Shown here piece by piece: positions 1 through 11,624 of a DNA stretch of 64,000 nt. The notes beneath the pieces were generated by a model that had not been told where the DNA came from, ran no database searches, and saw nothing but the letters and a program-made list of their open reading frames with translations. This DNA comes from Vombatus ursinus (lineage: Eukaryota; Chordata; Mammalia; Diprotodontia; Vombatidae): NCBI RefSeq assembly GCF_900497805.2, contig NW_020954610.1, positions 22,365,149 to 22,429,148 on the forward strand, in the 5' to 3' direction. The position numbers and the translations under genes are program-made. Every line of letters begins with the position of its first letter. The first letter of the stretch is position 1.

Positions 1-2847
1 TTTAAACTTCATAAGTGAGAGCCAGATAATCCCAGCTAAAACTTCCCTTTAAATACAAACAAAACTTGGAAGTTCTCATTTCTTAAATTACAGTACTTAA
101 AAAGAAATGTTACAAAATGGGATCATATAGAAAAACCCAACACCCTGATCCATTCCTTTTTTTTCTTTCTCTGAAGGCACAATTCTTAATCTAATCAACA
201 TTCTAGATTATAAAATAAATTGCCCTTCCAACAACATAGCTAATACAATTACTTACCAGATTACATCATATAAGAAGTTTCAGAAATATGTAAGAAGTAT
301 ATTAAAGCTTGAAACAGACCCAATTAATTATTAACAGAAAAGAAACTTTTCTTTCTTTCTGAACCCCTTTAGTAGGTCCAACCATCTCCTGGGGCCACTC
401 CCACCCCTATTGACCAACTTTTCTCTTATCTATGCTATCCCTTCATAGTCTTTTACTGGTATGATAGCCTCAGGCCACATCTAGATTCAACCTTAATGAC
501 ACTCCCAATCAAGGCAGTTGGTAGATGGACCATTAGTCCCTGCCTTAAGAGCCTGGCCCATATGGCCCATCCCCCAATAAACCCGGACTTTAGCCTAAAG
601 AAGACATAGGTTGAAAAAAAATATTTTATTTCTGATTGAGACCCTGATATATGATATATACTTCATTAATTCCAAAACAATGCATTTCAAGTTGTTCACA
701 ATAAAATATGTTTGTACAACAGGTCATACATTATAAAATTATTTCCACAATAGTAATAAACTTTGAAACAACCCATTATCAATTTAGATGAATGCACTTC
801 TAATTCACTTTGTACAAAAAAAATCATTCATCTTATAATTAATATGTTAAAACTATAACTTTCAACCACCATACATTTTTTATAATAGTCAAGATTTTAA
901 ATGAAGATCTGCTATCATCTTATAACCAAATATACCTCACTAGATATTTAACAGTTTTAAATTATCTCACTTTTATCACTAAAAGACCCATTCCAGGTCA
1001 AGAGTTACTTTAACACCATTTCTACCTCACAATGGTCCCTCAAATTTTACAATGTAAGAGTTGTGGAAATACAATACAATTTAGAAAATAGTAATAACTT
1101 AAACAATAAACTTCAGATAATATTAATTGCATTTTAGATTATCATATATAGAAATTATCACTCTTATTACTCTTAGTACTTTTAACAATTATATTAAATA
1201 ATAATAATGCTACTTCTAACATATGCCATTGTATTTACAATCATATCTTTTTTGTCCCATAACAACCATTGTTTTTTTTTCCTTTACAGAACAGTAAACC
1301 TAAATCTAATCAGATCCGAATTTATAATCACTAATGATAAATATTTAAAAACATTCTTGTTTTAAATCCAATATTCTTGGCCCTTTAAAAGGAAATATTC
1401 TTCACAAAATTATATATTCCCTTAAAAAGACATGTAGTGATAATTCCTGCTTTAAACAATTCTCTCCCTTTTTCTTTCCTACTTCCTTATGGGAGCAAAG
1501 AAAAAGTCCCCTCTATGTCTTAAAGGCTTATCAGATAAAGCCACCTTCCCAATAACCATCCAAGGGTGGGGAACTTAAGGCTACCCTCACCCAAATTTTC
1601 CAAAATCTGAAGGGAGATAAGGATCACAAATCCAGAGAACAGCATTCTCCATCTCCCTCTCTTTCTCCCTCTCTCCTCCCAAATAGCTTTTACAACTTTA
1701 CAACGCATTCTAAATAAATCACTGAAATCTTAAAGTAATCACATTAAAAGACAGAAAAATCCTTATTTTTTTTTCCAACTCAAACACATTGCCTTGATAT
1801 CAGATATATTGGCAGGAGGGATACAAAGACAGCAATTCAAACTCTTAACCTTAGGATCCTATTAAACCTGAATTCAAATTCTTCTCAGCCTTTTTTTCCC
1901 CTCTTTTGGCCCTAGTCAATTTGGACTGTATGCTCTAGATCTATATCAGTAAAGACTACTTGCTGCACCTTCCACTAATTTCTGAGAGATTCTCTCCCTG
2001 CTTTTTTATTCTAATCTCAATCTCCTGCTAAAAGACACTGGAGCTCTTTCTCACTGTTCCTTCTCCAATATCAGACCTCAAAAGTTACCCAAAATTTTTT
2101 TCTGGCAGACACAAAACATCCACAGAGAGACAGACAGACAGACAACATGCACACGATTCTAACTTTAACCTTGATGGATCAAAAGAAATTCATTTTGTCC
2201 TGGGATCTCTTTTGAATGGGTACTGAGGTTTTTCCATAGTCTGGCTTCCCCCCGCTAATAGTGGTGCTAGCATTTTCATCTTATTATTATTCCAGGTAGA
2301 CTAACTAACTTTCTTCCCACTGGATTGTTTTGGAGAATCTCAGGGGGCAATCTTTTGCTCTCCTTAGGTACCTTTATTCTAGAGCCTTTTGCCTCCATCT
2401 TAGGACTTTTACTGTGACAGTTCTTTGGACTGGCCTTGCCTAAGATCTAGGACTTATACTCTGATGGTCCTTTTGGACTGGCCTCACCTAAAACCCCTGA
2501 AATCTCACTCTGAGAACCCAAACTAGGGTTGACCTGGTTAGAGGGGTGGGTTACCTGGGCTAACAAGGGCAGATAGTCGTTCATTCACTCCTTCCCAATT
2601 GGATGCTCCAGAGTCCTTGGTCAATCTGGACACAGGCACTGAGGGAAGACAGAGACTGCTCAAATGAAGCAGGAGCACTCTTCTCTGGGTTCCTTCTTTT
2701 CCAGGTCCACTATCAATGTGGATTCCCATTGCACAAATTGTTAGAAAAATCTAAAACAAGAAATCTACTACAGTGAGTGAGCAAAGGAAAGCCATTATTA
2801 TGCTTCTCTTGAGAGAGGCAGCCACAACACACTTTAGTAGCACATGG
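1..2847. other. Unassigned A/T-rich segment; possible LTR-type fossil
   Basis: No gene is visible; the longest frames here (about 60 residues) resemble nothing I know. Positions 600-1,450 are extremely A/T-rich. Read on the minus strand, the stretch from about 2,830 down to 1,900 is less A/T-rich, has an AATAAA near 2,380 and two imperfect copies of a roughly 40-base phrase around 2,405 and 2,470. It abuts an L1 fragment abruptly at about 2,847, as an inserted element would. This is compatible with a decayed LTR-retroelement terminus and leader, but no capsid, protease or polymerase motif was recognised, so the family stays open. Confidence 0.25.
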
Positions 2848-3075
2848 GCTCAGAGTTGTTTTAATTTGCATTTCTCCAATCAAGAGTGAGTTACGGTATT
2901 TTTTTTTAATTTGGCTATAGATAGTTTTGATAACTTCATCTGAAAACTTATCATATCTTTTGATCATTTATAATTTGAGGAATGGTTCTTATTTTTATAA
3001 ATTTGACTCAGTTCTCTGTATGTTTGAGAAATGAGGTCTTTATCAGAGAAACGTGCTTCAATTTTTTTTCACACT
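2848..3075 (-). mobile_element. L1 ORF2 C-terminal fragment
   Basis: The minus strand encodes the conserved L1 ORF2 C-terminal phrase that ends in MQIKTTL, preceded by a degraded form of the usual HMKKC block (here QIKKKYRNSLLIGEMQIKTT). Further upstream is a trace of the ELSQIYKN block. It is cut sharply at both ends: by the unassigned segment on the left and by L1/HAL1 spacer-type sequence on the right at about 3,070. This is a plain LINE remnant with no coding capacity. Confidence 0.75.
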
Positions 3076-5463
3076 TACTATTACTAAATGTATTTCTCAA
3101 TCCTACCCCCCCCCCACAGGTTTATTCCATCTTCTCACTCCTTTTACCTGACTGTAGAGTCCCAGAGTGTTTTGTTTCTGATTACCTCATCCCCTCGTCT
3201 TCTCTCCCTTATTGCCCCACTTTCTCTTATCCCCTTCCCCTCCTACTTTCCTGTAGAATAAGGTAGATTTCTATGAACAATTGAGTGTGTATACTATTCC
3301 CTCTTTAAGCCAGTTCTGATGAGAGTTTCACTCATTTCCCCCACCTTCTCCCTCTTACCTTTCCACTGTAAAAGCTTTTTCCTGCCTTTATCATGTGAGA
3401 TAATTTACTCTATTTAAACTCTTCCTTTCTCTTTCTCCCAATACATTGCTCTCTCCACCCTTAATTTTATTTCATTTTTTATGTATCATCCCTTCAAATT
3501 CAACTCACACCTGTACCCTCTGTCTATATATACTCCTAACTACCCTAATAATGAGAAAGTTCTTTTAAGTTACAAATATCATCTTTCCATGTAGGAATGC
3601 AAATAGTTCAACTTTTATAAGTCCCTTACTATTTTCCTTTTCTGTTAACGTTTTTATGCTTGTCTTGAGTCTTGTATTTGAAAGTCAAATTTTCTATTCA
3701 GCTCTGGTCTTTTCATTAAAGGTGCTTGAATGTCCTCTATCTCACTGAATATTCATTATTTCCCCTCATGGATTATACACATTTTTGCTGGGCAGATGAT
3801 TCTTGGTTGTAATTCTAGCTCCTTCACCCTCGAAAATATTATATTCCAAGCCCTTCAATCCTTTAATGTAGTAGCTGTTAAATCTTGTGTTATCCTGACT
3901 GTGGCTCCATGATACTTGAATTGTTTCTTTCTGGCTGCTTGCAATATTTTCTCTTTGACCTGGGAACTCAGGAATTTGGCTATAATATTCCTGGCAATTT
4001 TCATCATGGGATCTCTTTCAGGAGGTGATCATTGGATTCTTTAAATTTCTATTTTGCTCTCTGGTTCTAGAATATCAGGGCAGTTTTCCTCGATAATTTC
4101 TTGAAAGATAATCCCCAGTGTCTTTTTTTTTATCATAGCTTTCATGAAGTCCAATAATTTTTGAATTATCTCTCCCTGATGTATTTTCCAGTTCAGTTTT
4201 TTTTCTAATGAGAGATTTCATATCGTCTTCTATTTTTTTTAAATTCTTTTGGTTTTGTTTTATTGTTTCTTGATTACTCATAAAGTCATTAGCTTCCATT
4301 TGTTCCATTCTAATATTTAAGGATTTATTTTCTTCAGTGAGCTTTTCAACTTCCTTTTCCATTTGGCCAATTCTGCTTTCTAAGGAATTCTTTTCTTCAT
4401 TGGCTTTTTGGACCTCTTTTACGATTTGACCTGATCTGTTTTATAAGGTGCTATTTTCTTCAGTTTTTTGTGCGTTTGTGTGTGTGTGTGTGTGTGTGTA
4501 TGTGTGTCCTTTAGCAAGCAGTTGACTTGTCTTTCATGATTTTCTTGCATCACTCTCATTTCTCCTCCCAATTTTACCTCTATATCTCTTACTTTTTTTT
4601 TTCCAAAATTACTTTTTGAGCACTTCCATGGCCTGAGACCAATTCATATTTTCCTTGGAGGCTTTGGATGTAGGAACTTTGACTTCATTGTCTTCTGAGT
4701 GTATGTTTTGATCTTCCTAGTCTCCACAGTAACTTTCTACAGTCAGAGCTTTTTTTTTTCTCCTGTTGCTTGCTCATTTCCCCAGCTACGTAGTTGACTT
4801 TTAGCTCCTTGTTAAAGTAGGGCTCTGCTTCCAGCGTGGAAGGTGTGCTGTTGTAAGCTTCAAGGATTTTGTGAAGTTGTTTTCAGAGATACTTCTAGGG
4901 ACCTGTAAATTTTCAGTTCTTCCCAAATGATATGATCTAAGAAAATGTGTTTCCTTTTTTTCTTTTTTTTTTCCTTTTTAGGCAATTGGGGTTAAGTGAC
5001 TTGCCCAGGGTCACACAGCTAGTAAGTGTCAAGTGATTGGTCTGAGGCCAGATTTGAACTCAGGTCCTCCTGACTTCAGGGCTGGTGCTCTACTCATTGT
5101 GCCACCTAGTTGCCCCAGAAAAGGTGTTTACTACTCTCCTGACCTGTGTTCTTCTCTGTGAGTGACCACAAACACTCTTTTTTGCCCTGGAACTGTGAGG
5201 GGGATTCCCCTCTCCATTGCTAACGTAAGCTCTATTTTGCTAGTGCTCCTCCTTGCCCTAGGACTGCCACCAGGACTGTGAACTGAATTTAAGTGCAGAC
5301 AATGCAACAGAATCCTGCCTCAGTGCCAGCAAAAAGACCCTTGTAATCTCCTTCTGACCAGTTGTTCAACATCCTTATTGTCTGTGGGCTGAGAACTCAG
5401 GAAACATCAGCTGTTGCTGCCACCGGTGATTCAGTCACCCCCAAGGCATGCTCCTGACTGGCT
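3076..5463 (-). mobile_element. L1/HAL1 copy: pyrimidine tract, ORF1, 5' UTR part
   Basis: From low to high coordinate this is the 3'-to-5' order of the element. A C/T-rich tract (3,090-3,640) comes first, then ORF1 C-terminal domain sequence (3,640-4,060), then ORF1 RRM and coiled coil (4,060-4,560), then G/C-richer 5' UTR (4,740-5,463). The longest ORF1 frame, 4,075-4,362, keeps the heptad-like coiled coil (KEVEKLTEENKSLNIRMEQM) and a degraded RRM start (SKIIGLHES, compared with LKIIGLPES in better copies). A SINE interrupts the 5' UTR. The tract could be the L1 ORF1-ORF2 spacer or the homologous HAL1 3' UTR, so L1 and HAL1 cannot be separated here. A TG run lies at 4,476-4,518. Confidence 0.75.
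4953..5116 (-). mobile_element. SINE1-like tRNA-derived SINE with TSD
   Basis: The minus-strand SINE shows the marsupial tRNA-derived signature: a CAACTAGGTGGC-like start and a middle that reads GTGTGACCCTGGGCAAGTCA, followed by an A-rich tail (T-rich on the plus strand, 4,953-4,980). Direct repeats AGAAAATGTGTTT (4,940-4,952) and AGAAAAGGTGTTT (5,117-5,129) flank it, differing at one base. They are the target-site duplication of an L1-type insertion into the 5' UTR of the older L1/HAL1 copy. Confidence 0.9.
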
Positions 5464-5847
5464 GATAAACGCTCTATAAATACATTTATGGTAAACATAT
5501 TCTCATATTAGTCATGTTGTAAGGAAGAATTAGAATCAATGGGGGAATCACAAGAAAGAGGAAACAAAGCAAAACAGAAGGGGAAAAAAAGAACAAATAG
5601 TATGCTTTGATCTGCATTCAAATTCCGTAGTGCTGTCTCTGGATGTGGATAGCATTTTCCATCATAAGACTTTTGCAGATGGCTTAGATCCTTGCATTAC
5701 TGAGAAGGGCTAAGTCTGTCAAAGCTATACATCACACAAGGTGGCTGTTACTGTGTATAACATTCTCCTGGTTAGGCTCACTTCACTGAACATCAGCCCA
5801 CATAACTCTTTCTGGTTTTTTCTGAAGTCCACCTGTTCATCATTTCA
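5464..5847 (-). mobile_element. L1 3' UTR fragment
   Basis: Repeats, in order, the phrases seen in other L1 3' UTRs of the window: a stretch resembling AGCATATTTTAACATTAGTA, the AAACAAAGCAAAACAG-type run, the GGATGTGGATAGCATTTTCC block and the CTGTTACTGTGTA block. The A-rich 3' terminus is missing. At about 5,848 a second L1 3' terminus begins, so this piece is a separate, older copy. Confidence 0.75.
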
Positions 5848-7358
5848 TTTTTTAAATTTATTTTAATTTATCAACAATCACTTCCATAAGCTTTTCAGTT
5901 TTAAATTTTTCCCCCTCCCTTCCCCCCCTTCCAAAGATGGCTCACAATCTAAAATAGGTTATACATATACATTCCTATTAAGCATATTTTAACATTAGTA
6001 ATGTTCTAAGGAAGAATTACAACCAATAGGAGAAACCAACAGAAAGAGGAAATGAAATAAAACAGAAAAAAATATCAAATAGCATGTTTTGATATGCATT
6101 CAGACTCCACAGTTCTTTCTTTGGATGTGGATATCATTTTCCATCATGAGACCTTTGGATATATCTTAGATCCTTACATTGCTGAGAAGGGTTGAGTCTA
6201 TCAATGTTAGTCATTGCACAATGTGACTGTTACTGTGTACAATGTTCTCCTGGCCCTGCTCATTTCACTCAGCATCGGTCCATACAAGTCTTTCCAGGTT
6301 TTTCTGAAGTCTGCTGCTCATCATTTCTTATAGCACAATAATATTCCATTACATTCACATACCACAACATGTTCAGCCATTCTCCAATTGATGAGCATCC
6401 CCTCAATTTCCAATTCTTTGCCACCACAAAAAGAGCTGCTATAAATATTTTTGTACATGTGGGTCCTTTTCCCATTTGTATGATCTCTGGGATACAGTCC
6501 TAGAAGTGCTATTGCTGGGTCAAAGTATATGCACATTTTTATAGCCCTTTGGTATAGTTCCAAATGGCTCTTCAAAATTGTTGGATCATTTCCCAACTCT
6601 ATCAACAATGCATTAGTGTTCCAATTTTCCCACATCTTCTCCAACATCTCTCATTTTGCTGTTTTATCATGCTAGCCAATCTGATAGGTGTGATGTGGTA
6701 CCTCAGGGTTGTTTTGATTTTCATTTCTTTAATCAATAGTGATTTAGAGCATTTTTTCATATGACTATAGATAGCTTACTTCATCTGCAAACTGCCTCTT
6801 CAAATTCTTTGGCTGTTTATCAGTTGGTGAATGACTAGTATACTTATAAATTTGACTTATTTCTCTACATATTTTAGAAATGAGGACTTCTCAGAGACAC
6901 TGGTTGTAAAAGTTTTTCCAGTTTTCTCCTTCCCTCTTAAATTCACCCTTTTTATTTTTGAATGTGGTAATTTGGTTTTCTTCTTTTTTAAATTAAATTA
7001 AGGAAATGTTTATCTACTTTATTGTTTTTTTCTTAAAACCAGCTCTTAGTTTTGTTTATTTGTTCAATAGTTTTCTTAATTTCAATTTACTAATCTCTTC
7101 TTTGATTTTCAGTATCTCTAATTTGATATTTAATTTGGATTTTTAGCTTGTTCCTTTTCTATATTTTTTTAGTTGCATGTCCAATTCATATCTCCTCTTC
7201 ATGTATTTTATTCATGTAAGCATTTAGAGATATAAAACTTCCCCTAAGAATTGGTTTTGCTGCATCCCATAAGTTTTGGTATGTTTTCTCATTATTTATA
7301 TTCTGTTGAATGAAGTTATTATTATTTGTTGTTTGAATCATTCATTCTTTAGGATTAT

Positions 7359-7694
7359 TTATTTGCCAATTATTTTTAGTCTATCTTTCCATGGCCATTT
7401 ATTATATATAATTTTTATTGCATCATGACCTGAAAAGGATACGTTTAATATTTCTACCTTTTTGCATTGGCTTGGAAAGTTTTTATGCCCTAGTACCTGG
7501 TCGATTTTTATGTATGTGCCATGTACCTCCAAGGAAAAAGTATATTCCTTTCTATCCCCATTCTGTTTTCTCCAGAGGTCTACCATATCTAACTTTTCTA
7601 ATATTCTATTCATCTCTTTAACTTCTTTCTTGTTTATTTTGTGTTTAGAATTCTCTATATTGGGGCGACAGGTGGGGTGTTTGAGGTCTTCCAC
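7359..7694 (-). pseudogene. L1 ORF2 endonuclease C-terminal half
   Basis: The 111-residue frame matches the second half of the apurinic/apyrimidinic-type L1 endonuclease that nicks target DNA in target-primed reverse transcription. Recognisable blocks in order are MVDLWRKQN, DRKEYTF, GTYIKIDQVLGHKN and FSGHDAIKI. The last corresponds to the catalytic S-D-H motif of L1 endonucleases, here S-G-H, so the aspartate is lost and the enzyme would be inactive. It continues as linker sequence towards 7,000 without an RT. Confidence 0.75.
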
Positions 7695-8218
7695 TAATAT
7701 AGTTTTGCTATTTCTTCCTATAACTCCCTGAACTTCTCCTCTAAGAATTTGGATGCTATACCTCTTGTAGCATATATGTTTAGTAACAGTATTACTTCAT
7801 TGTCTATGGTGCCTTTTAGCAAGATGTAGTTTCTTTCCTTATCTCTTTTGATAAGATCTGTTTTTGCCTTTGCTTTGTCTGAGATCAGGATTGGTACCTC
7901 TGCTTTTTTTTCTTTTTTTTTTATTTCAACTGAAGAATAATATATTCTACTCCAGCCTTTTACCTTTTACCCTGTGTATGTCCTTCTGTTTCAAATGTGT
8001 TTCCTGTAAACAACATATTGTAGGATTATGGTTTTTAATCTATTTTGCTATCCTTTTCCATTTAATGGAAGAATTCATTCCATTCACATTCACAGTTATG
8101 ATTACTATCTGTATCTTTCTCTCCATCCTATTTCCCTCCTGTTTATGCTTTTCTTTCTCCTTTTTCCCTTTCCCTCCTCACTAATGTTTTGGTTTTGACC
8201 ACTGCCTCCCTCAAGGGA

Positions 8219-8649
8219 TGATGTAATATTTGTGATAGGCACAGTTCATTTCTTCTTGACTATTCTGCCACTCACTTTGTCTATCCTAACAAGAAAAATA
8301 GGAGCAGTAGTATTTGTTGTCTTTTCTCTTAGAGTAGAGAGTCCATTCTCTGAGGGGTTCTTTCCATAGCCACTAGGCAGCCTAAGAAACAGGAATGGGC
8401 ATGCTTGGTGGGGAAAGAGGATTTTTCCCATTTATACCTACAAAGCCACTATTTACAACCTCTGAGTTTTCTGAGGTTACAGTTGTTGTGAGAGTTCAAT
8501 ACTGTAGTGGAATGGTAAAGTTCAGGAGTTTTCAGAGGCAAGAGAGGATAGATTGAATTAGTATTGAGAGAAACTAAGAAAAGGAGAAGTATGATTATGC
8601 TGGATATATACTCTATCATTGCCTATTGTGTGATGGGAAGGGTTATGAC
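8219..8649. other. Unassigned 430-base block inside an L1
   Basis: Left flank is L1 spacer and right flank is ORF1 mid-region, so about 1 kb of expected L1 sequence (rest of spacer and ORF1 C-terminal half) is replaced by this block. It resembles none of the other repeats in the window. On the minus strand it runs from TGCAGGAGAAG to AATATTACA and has a TATAAA-like string, so a solo LTR fossil is one possibility. No flanking duplication is visible. Confidence 0.35.
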
Positions 8650-9806
8650 TTCTCCTGCACCTATTTGTTTTATAATTTCTTGATTTCTCATAGAGTCATT
8701 ACCTTCCATTTGCTCTAGGCTAATTTTTTAGGAATTATTTTCTTCAGTGAGCTTTGAACCTCCTTTTCCATTTGGTCAGTTCTGCTTTTTAAGACATTCT
8801 TCTTCTCATTGGCTTTTTGGACCTCTTTTGCCATTTGGGTTAGGCTATTTTTAAGGTGTTATTTTCTTCAGCACTTTTTGGGGTCTCGTTTAACAAGCTG
8901 TTGATATGTTTTTTGTGATTTTCTTCATCAATCTCATTTCTCTTCCCAGTTTTTCCTCTACTTCTCTTACTTGCTTCTTAAACTCCTTTTTGAGCTCTTC
9001 CATGGCCTGTGACTGATTCATATTTTTCTTGGAGGCTTTGGATGTAGGAGCTTTGACTTTGTTTTCTTCTTCTGGTTGTATGTTTTGATCTTCTTTGTCA
9101 CCAAAGTAAGATTCTATAGTCTGAGTTTTTTTTGCACTGTTTGCTCATGTTCCCAGTCAATTACTTGACTTTTAAAATCTTTGTTAAGGTAGGGATCTGC
9201 TTCCAGTGTGGAGGGTGTACTGTCCCATGCTTCAGGAGTTTTGCGCAGTTGTTTTCAGAGATACTTCTAAAGACCTGTAAATGTTCAGTTCTTCCAAGGT
9301 GGTATGATCAAAGATGAGGTGTTTATTCCTTTCCTGCCCTGTGCTCTGGTCTATAAGTGATCATAAGCACTCTTTTCGGCCTTGGAACTATGAGGATTCC
9401 CTCTCAACTGCCACCACAAACTACACCACAGCAGGGTTCTTCCTTGCCCTAGGACTACACCCCAAGACTGTGATCCAGGTCCAAGCTTGGGCAAAGCAAG
9501 AGAATCCTGTCTCAGTGCCAGCAAAGAGATCCCTATAATCACCCTCTGATCAGCCACTCAATGCCCCTCTCCATTTGTGGGATGAGAGCTCCTGAAGCAA
9601 CTGCTACCACTGTAGCTACCACTCAAGGGTTGCACTGGAGCCAGGACTGGATGGTGCTCCTCTCTGACCCAGGTCAGACAGATTTTTCCCCACTGACCTT
9701 CAAAGTGGTCTTTGGCATTTGTGCATTGAAAAGTCTCGAATCTGCCACAGCTGCCCTTGATTTAGTCTCCTAAGACCTTCTTCAGGTTTGCTGGAGACCC
9801 ATTTTT

Positions 9807-11382
9807 TAAATGGTTTTTTTTTAATTTTTAAAATGTGTTTTTAAAACTTTGGGTTACAAATTTTCTCCCTTCCTCCCTTTCCACCCACCCTTCATTGAAA
9901 AGACAAACATCTTGATACAGGTTATAGATGTGTAGTCATGCAAAACACTTCCATAGTAGTCCTGTTGTGAAAAACTAAGTGTATTTCCCTTCATCCTATC
10001 CTACCTCCCATTTATTCTATTCTCTCTTTTGACCCTGTCCCTCCTCAGAAGTGTTTGCTTTTGATTATCCCCTCCCCCACTCTATCCTCCCTTCTATCAA
10101 CCCCCTCCTCTCTTGTCCCATTCCCCCCTTATTTTCCTATAGGGTAAGATAGATTTCCATACCCCATTGTGTATGTTATTCCCTCCTTAAGGCAAATTCT
10201 TTGAGAATAAGATTCACTCATTCCCTCTCACCTTCCCCCATTTCCCCTCCACTGTAAAAGCCTTTTTTTGTCTGTTTCATGTGAGATATTTTACCTCATT
10301 CTACTTTTCCCTTTCTCCTTCTCCCAGTATAATCCTCTCTCACCCCTTAATTTTATTTTCCAGATATCACCCCTTCATCTTCAACTCACCCTGTGCCCTC
10401 TATCTATCTATACATACATATAATTTTTTCCCCTCCCACTACTCTAATACTGACAAAGGACTCATGAGTTACAAATATCATCTTTCCCTGCAGGAATGTA
10501 AACAGTTCAACCTTAATAAGTCTCTTATGATTTCTCTTTCTTGTTTACCTCTTCCATGTTTCACTTGAGTCTTGTATTTGAAGGTCAAATTTTCTATTCA
10601 GTTCTGGTCTTTTCCACAGGAATGCTTGAAAGTCCCCTATTTCATCGAATAACCATTTTTTCCCCTGAAGGATTATATTCAGTTTTGCTGAGTAGGTGAT
10701 TCTTGGTTGTAGTCCTATCTCCTTTGCCCTCTGGAATATCTTACCCCATGCCTTCTGGTCCCTTAATGTAGAAGATGCTAAATCTTGTGTTATCCTGATT
10801 GTGTTTCCACAATACTTGAATTGTTTCCTTCTGCCTGCTTGCAATATCTTCTCCTTGACCTGGGAATTCTGGAATTTGGCTACAACATTCCTAGGAGTTT
10901 TCCTCTGGGGATCTCTTTTAGGAGGTGAAAGATGATGGATTCTTTCAATTTCTATTTTGCCCTCTGGTTCTAAAATATCAGTACAATTTTCCTGGATAAT
11001 TTCTTGAAAGATGATATCTAGGCTCTTTTTTTGATCATGGCTTTCAGGTAGTCCAATAATTTTTAAATTCTCTCTCCTGGATCTATTTTCCAGGTCAGTT
11101 GTTTTTCCAATGAGATATTTCACATTCTCTTCTATTTTTTTTTCATTCCTTTGGATTAGTGTTACAGTACCTTGATTTCTCAAATTGTCACTAGCTTCCA
11201 ATTTCTCCATTCTCATTTTAAAGGAAGTACTTTCTTTTCAGTAAGCTTTTGGACTTCCTTTTCCATTTGGCCGATTTTGCTTTTTAGGGCATTCTTCTCC
11301 TCATTGGCTTTTGGGATCTCTTTTGCCATTTGGGTTAGGCTATTTTTAAGGTGTTATTTTCTTCAATATTTTTTGGGATGGT
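9807..11382 (-). mobile_element. HAL1 (ORF1-only L1 derivative), nested with TSD
   Basis: A half-L1 inserted into the 5' UTR of the older minus-strand L1. Exact direct repeats GACCCATTTTT flank it (9,796-9,806 and 11,383-11,393), and the host 5' UTR resumes in phase on both sides. From its 3' side it holds a C/T-rich 3' UTR (9,830-10,540), the ORF1 C-terminal domain and RRM, and the coiled coil. It stops near the start of ORF1, so it is 5'-truncated. No ORF2 sequence is present, unlike L1. The distal ~300 bases of 3' UTR seen in the copy at 29.1 kb are absent. Confidence 0.85.
10545..11216 (-). pseudogene. HAL1 ORF1 protein, 223-residue open frame
   Basis: The longest open frame in the window. 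ORF1p is the trimeric RNA-binding chaperone that packages LINE RNA in the cytoplasm. Residues 1-45 are the end of the coiled coil (MRMEKLEASDNLRNQGTV). About 45-130 is the RRM, with ENRSRRENLKIIGLPES and LEPEGKIEIERIH. About 130-205 is the C-terminal domain, with YCGNTIRITQDLASSTLRDQ and GLQPRITYSAKL, the latter equivalent to the FQPRISYPAKL block of human L1 ORF1p. It ends after RPELNRKFDLQIQDSSETWK. The first Met is internal to the family's full ORF1, because the element is 5'-truncated, so the N-terminal coiled coil is missing and the frame is not expected to be functional. Confidence 0.85.
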
Positions 11383-11624
11383 GACCCATTTTTGCCCATG
11401 TGGACCACACTGAACTGTGTCCCTCTCCCAGGCCAGTGCAACAGACCTTTCCTATCAACCATCCAGATTGTCTTTAGCTAGAAATTTGTTTCACTCTGTC
11501 TTTTTTTGGGTTCTGCTGCTCTAGAATTTGTTTAGAGTCTTTTTTTCCTGGTATTTCTAGGAGTTTGAGGGAGAGCTCAAGGGAGACACTGCTTTTACTC
11601 TGCCATCCTGGCTCTGCCCCTCCC

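Larger units (their letters stand above)
5848..11624 (-). mobile_element. L1 (minus), lacking most of the RT, with nested HAL1
   Basis: Order along the element: 5' end at about 11,624 with a YY1-like motif, 5' UTR (11,624-11,394 and 9,795-9,150), ORF1 N-terminal half (9,150-8,650), an unassigned block (8,649-8,219), spacer (to 8,100), ORF2 endonuclease (8,100-7,360), EN-RT linker (7,300-6,945), ORF2 C-terminus (6,940-6,270), and 3' UTR to an A-rich end at 5,848. The linker joins the C-terminal domain directly at about 6,943, so most of the reverse transcriptase is deleted. A HAL1 with TSD sits in the 5' UTR. That all the pieces belong to one L1 is inferred from order and orientation. Confidence 0.6.

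Noticed and set aside
2538-2729. 63-residue minus-strand frame beginning MGIHIDSGPGKEG
   Set aside because: No domain, no splice sites, and located in the unassigned insertion; insufficient to call a gene.
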